From contig JAFQPT010000330.1 in NCBI GenBank assembly GCA_017411665.1, positions 1 through 12,946 of the forward strand: a stretch of 12,946 bases of DNA. The letters are read 5' to 3'. Positions 12,035 to 12,946 of the stretch are shown here, in pieces; the first letter of the stretch is position 1; the number at the start of each line of letters is the position of its first letter. Position numbers and translations under genes: made by a program. The DNA comes from Oscillospiraceae bacterium. GTDB lineage: Bacteria; Bacillota_A; Clostridia; Oscillospirales; Oscillospiraceae. The notes below the pieces were generated by a model. The model saw only the letters and a program-made list of their open reading frames with translations. It was not told where the DNA came from and made no database searches.

Positions 12035-12623
12035 CTATTTCTCCTCCCCTATCTTTCCTCTGCACCTCTATGATGACCGGCGGAAACTCAAATAATGGCT
12101 CTGCTGCCAGAGTTTCATCCGGGTTTTCCAGACCAAGAACATCATAATATTCGCTCGTAAACCGCAGGTTGCTGTCATCGAAAGATGCCTGTAGCTGCCT
12201 CACATACCGATATGGCTCCTCCATCGGCTCCAATCCCAGTTCCCGCTGGATGGTCTCCAGTACCGCTTGCTGCTCCGGCCGCACGGCATTATCCTCGCCC
12301 ACAAGAAAGTCGTTGAACTGTTCCTGTGTCCAGAGGATGATTTGCTCGGCGGCCGTCGTTGCCTTACAAGCCAATATCAGCTGCAGAAAGTCCTTGAAGT
12401 TTTCCGCCAGCGGATACACATACTTATCGCAGCAGGTCTCCGGATTGACCGCAAACACCCGCTCGCCGTACCCGTCGATGAAGCAGTAGTGGATGCCATT
12501 CTCCCACCCGATGACTCGGGCGCCGACAGGCGTGCAGAAGTATCCGCCTTCACTGTCACCCTTCTCAAGGCCAATCCAACGTCCATCGATGCTAAGAGCT
12601 TCGTATTTTTCAAGCCAGGTCAT
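12021..12623 (-). CDS. Unrecognised 200-residue protein, possibly SUKH (SMI1/KNR4)-like
   Basis: The middle of this protein runs GARVIGWENGIHYCFIDGYG (34-53), then VFAVNPETCCDKYVYPLAEN (56-75), then FKDFLQLILACKATTAAEQI (76-95). A strand, a G-rich turn, a second strand and then an 'xPLAxxFxxFLxxhL' helix is the order found near the end of SUKH/SMI1-KNR4 domains, which often act as toxin-immunity proteins. The similarity is suggestive only: the N-terminal Trp/Tyr-rich core of SUKH is not clear. The C-terminal half is helical (EQFNDFL, PEQQAVLETIQRELGLEP) and ends in an acidic, possibly disordered stretch. A site GGGAGAG lies 9 nt upstream on the minus strand. It overlaps its upstream neighbour by 4 nt and the DUF6054-like gene by 14 nt. 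Confidence 0.65.
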   Translation of the reverse strand: MTWLEKYEALSIDGRWIGLEKGDSEGGYFCTPVGARVIGWENGIHYCFIDGYGERVFAVNPETCCDKYVYPLAENFKDFLQLILACKATTAAEQIILWTQEQFNDFLVGEDNAVRPEQQAVLETIQRELGLEPMEEPYRYVRQLQASFDDSNLRFTSEYYDVLGLENPDETLAAEPLFEFPPVIIEVQRKDRGGEIDGKA

Positions 12624-12919
12624 TGCTTTGTACTCTCCCTTCTCTTTGCGGGCATCAACTCGTAGAGCCTGACAACACTAAGCTTATCTGCGTCTGCAAA
12701 TGGTGATGTACGCACCCCCTGCTTCATTGTAAGCAGATAACAATGCCCATCCTGCCGCAGAATCTTTGCGATGTCCCCTTTTGTACGATGTCGTGAAATA
12801 GCCTGCAGCTGCGTGTCCCATACCTCAATGCTGGCGTCTCCTGTGAGCATAACTGGTCCGACCTCGGGCAGAACCTCTTTCATATACGCATCCTCATCGT
12901 CCCGCAGCTCCCGCTCCAT
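12620..12919 (-). CDS. Unrecognised 99-residue protein, possibly cut by the window edge
   Basis: The product (from ATG at 12917-12919 in reverse) contains DDEDAYMKEVLPEVGPVMLT (7-26), then ASIEVWDTQLQAISRH, then a basic end (LMPAKRRESTKQ). A site-like GGGAG lies 6 nt before this ATG on the minus strand. However, the same frame stays open for nine more codons to the window edge (12946) and reads LDIQKREII into the protein, so the gene may start further right. I do not recognise the family. Its stop overlaps the next start by 4 nt (ATGA on the minus strand), making it the first visible gene of the leftward operon with the possible SUKH-like and DUF6054-like genes. Confidence 0.6.
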   Translation of the reverse strand: MERELRDDEDAYMKEVLPEVGPVMLTGDASIEVWDTQLQAISRHRTKGDIAKILRQDGHCYLLTMKQGVRTSPFADADKLSVVRLYELMPAKRRESTKQ

Positions 12920-12946
12920 GATAATCTCCCGCTTTTGGATATCGAG

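Noticed and set aside
12267..12665. Plus-strand frame of 132 codons over the leftward operon.
   Set aside because: It is antisense to the coupled minus-strand genes, which have ribosome binding sites and overlapping start/stop codons.

Overview
The window looks like accessory DNA from a Gram-positive gut-type Clostridia (Oscillospiraceae/Lachnospiraceae-like). The GC content is moderate, by eye close to or slightly above 50%. Almost every gene has a textbook AGGAGG-type ribosome binding site, and the few recognisable families (XRE-membrane protein, AIM24, DUF6054-like, DUF6487-like zinc ribbon) are common in such genomes. No housekeeping, replication, transposase, integrase, tRNA or rRNA gene is visible. 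The density of uncharacterised small proteins plus an orphan adenine-type methyltransferase suggests cargo of a plasmid or integrative element, but this is inference.

Layout. (1) 5-680: an XRE helix-turn-helix protein with a C-terminal membrane anchor, then a 44-residue ORF that is essentially a second copy of that anchor without the DNA-binding part, then a terminator. (2) 786-1620: an AIM24-family protein with its own terminator. (3) 1710-3037: a DUF1444-like protein, a 78-residue zinc-ribbon protein and an unrecognised 139-residue protein, then a terminator. (4) 3138-5447: a class I methyltransferase with an NPPF motif, an unrecognised TTG-started protein and an ATP-grasp-like protein, then a terminator. 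(5) 5557-6929: two translationally coupled unrecognised proteins (ATGA overlap), the second with a charged coiled coil, followed by a perfect hairpin. (6) 6990-10585: a tight operon of a Cys-rich protein, three consecutive paralogues each carrying two copies of one unrecognised domain (six copies in all), and a 295-residue unrecognised protein. (7) 10692-11609: two further unrecognised proteins. (8) 11664-11704: a bidirectional terminator facing a leftward operon (12919 to 11708) of an unrecognised protein, a possible SUKH-like protein and a DUF6054-like protein.

The rightward part is a string of short transcription units, several of them closed by their own hairpin terminator, which resembles modular cargo. 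The most striking element is the three-gene, six-domain paralogue cluster at 7404-9696. I cannot assign it a function from sequence alone, and no complete known defence, secretion, CRISPR or toxin-antitoxin system is recognisable.
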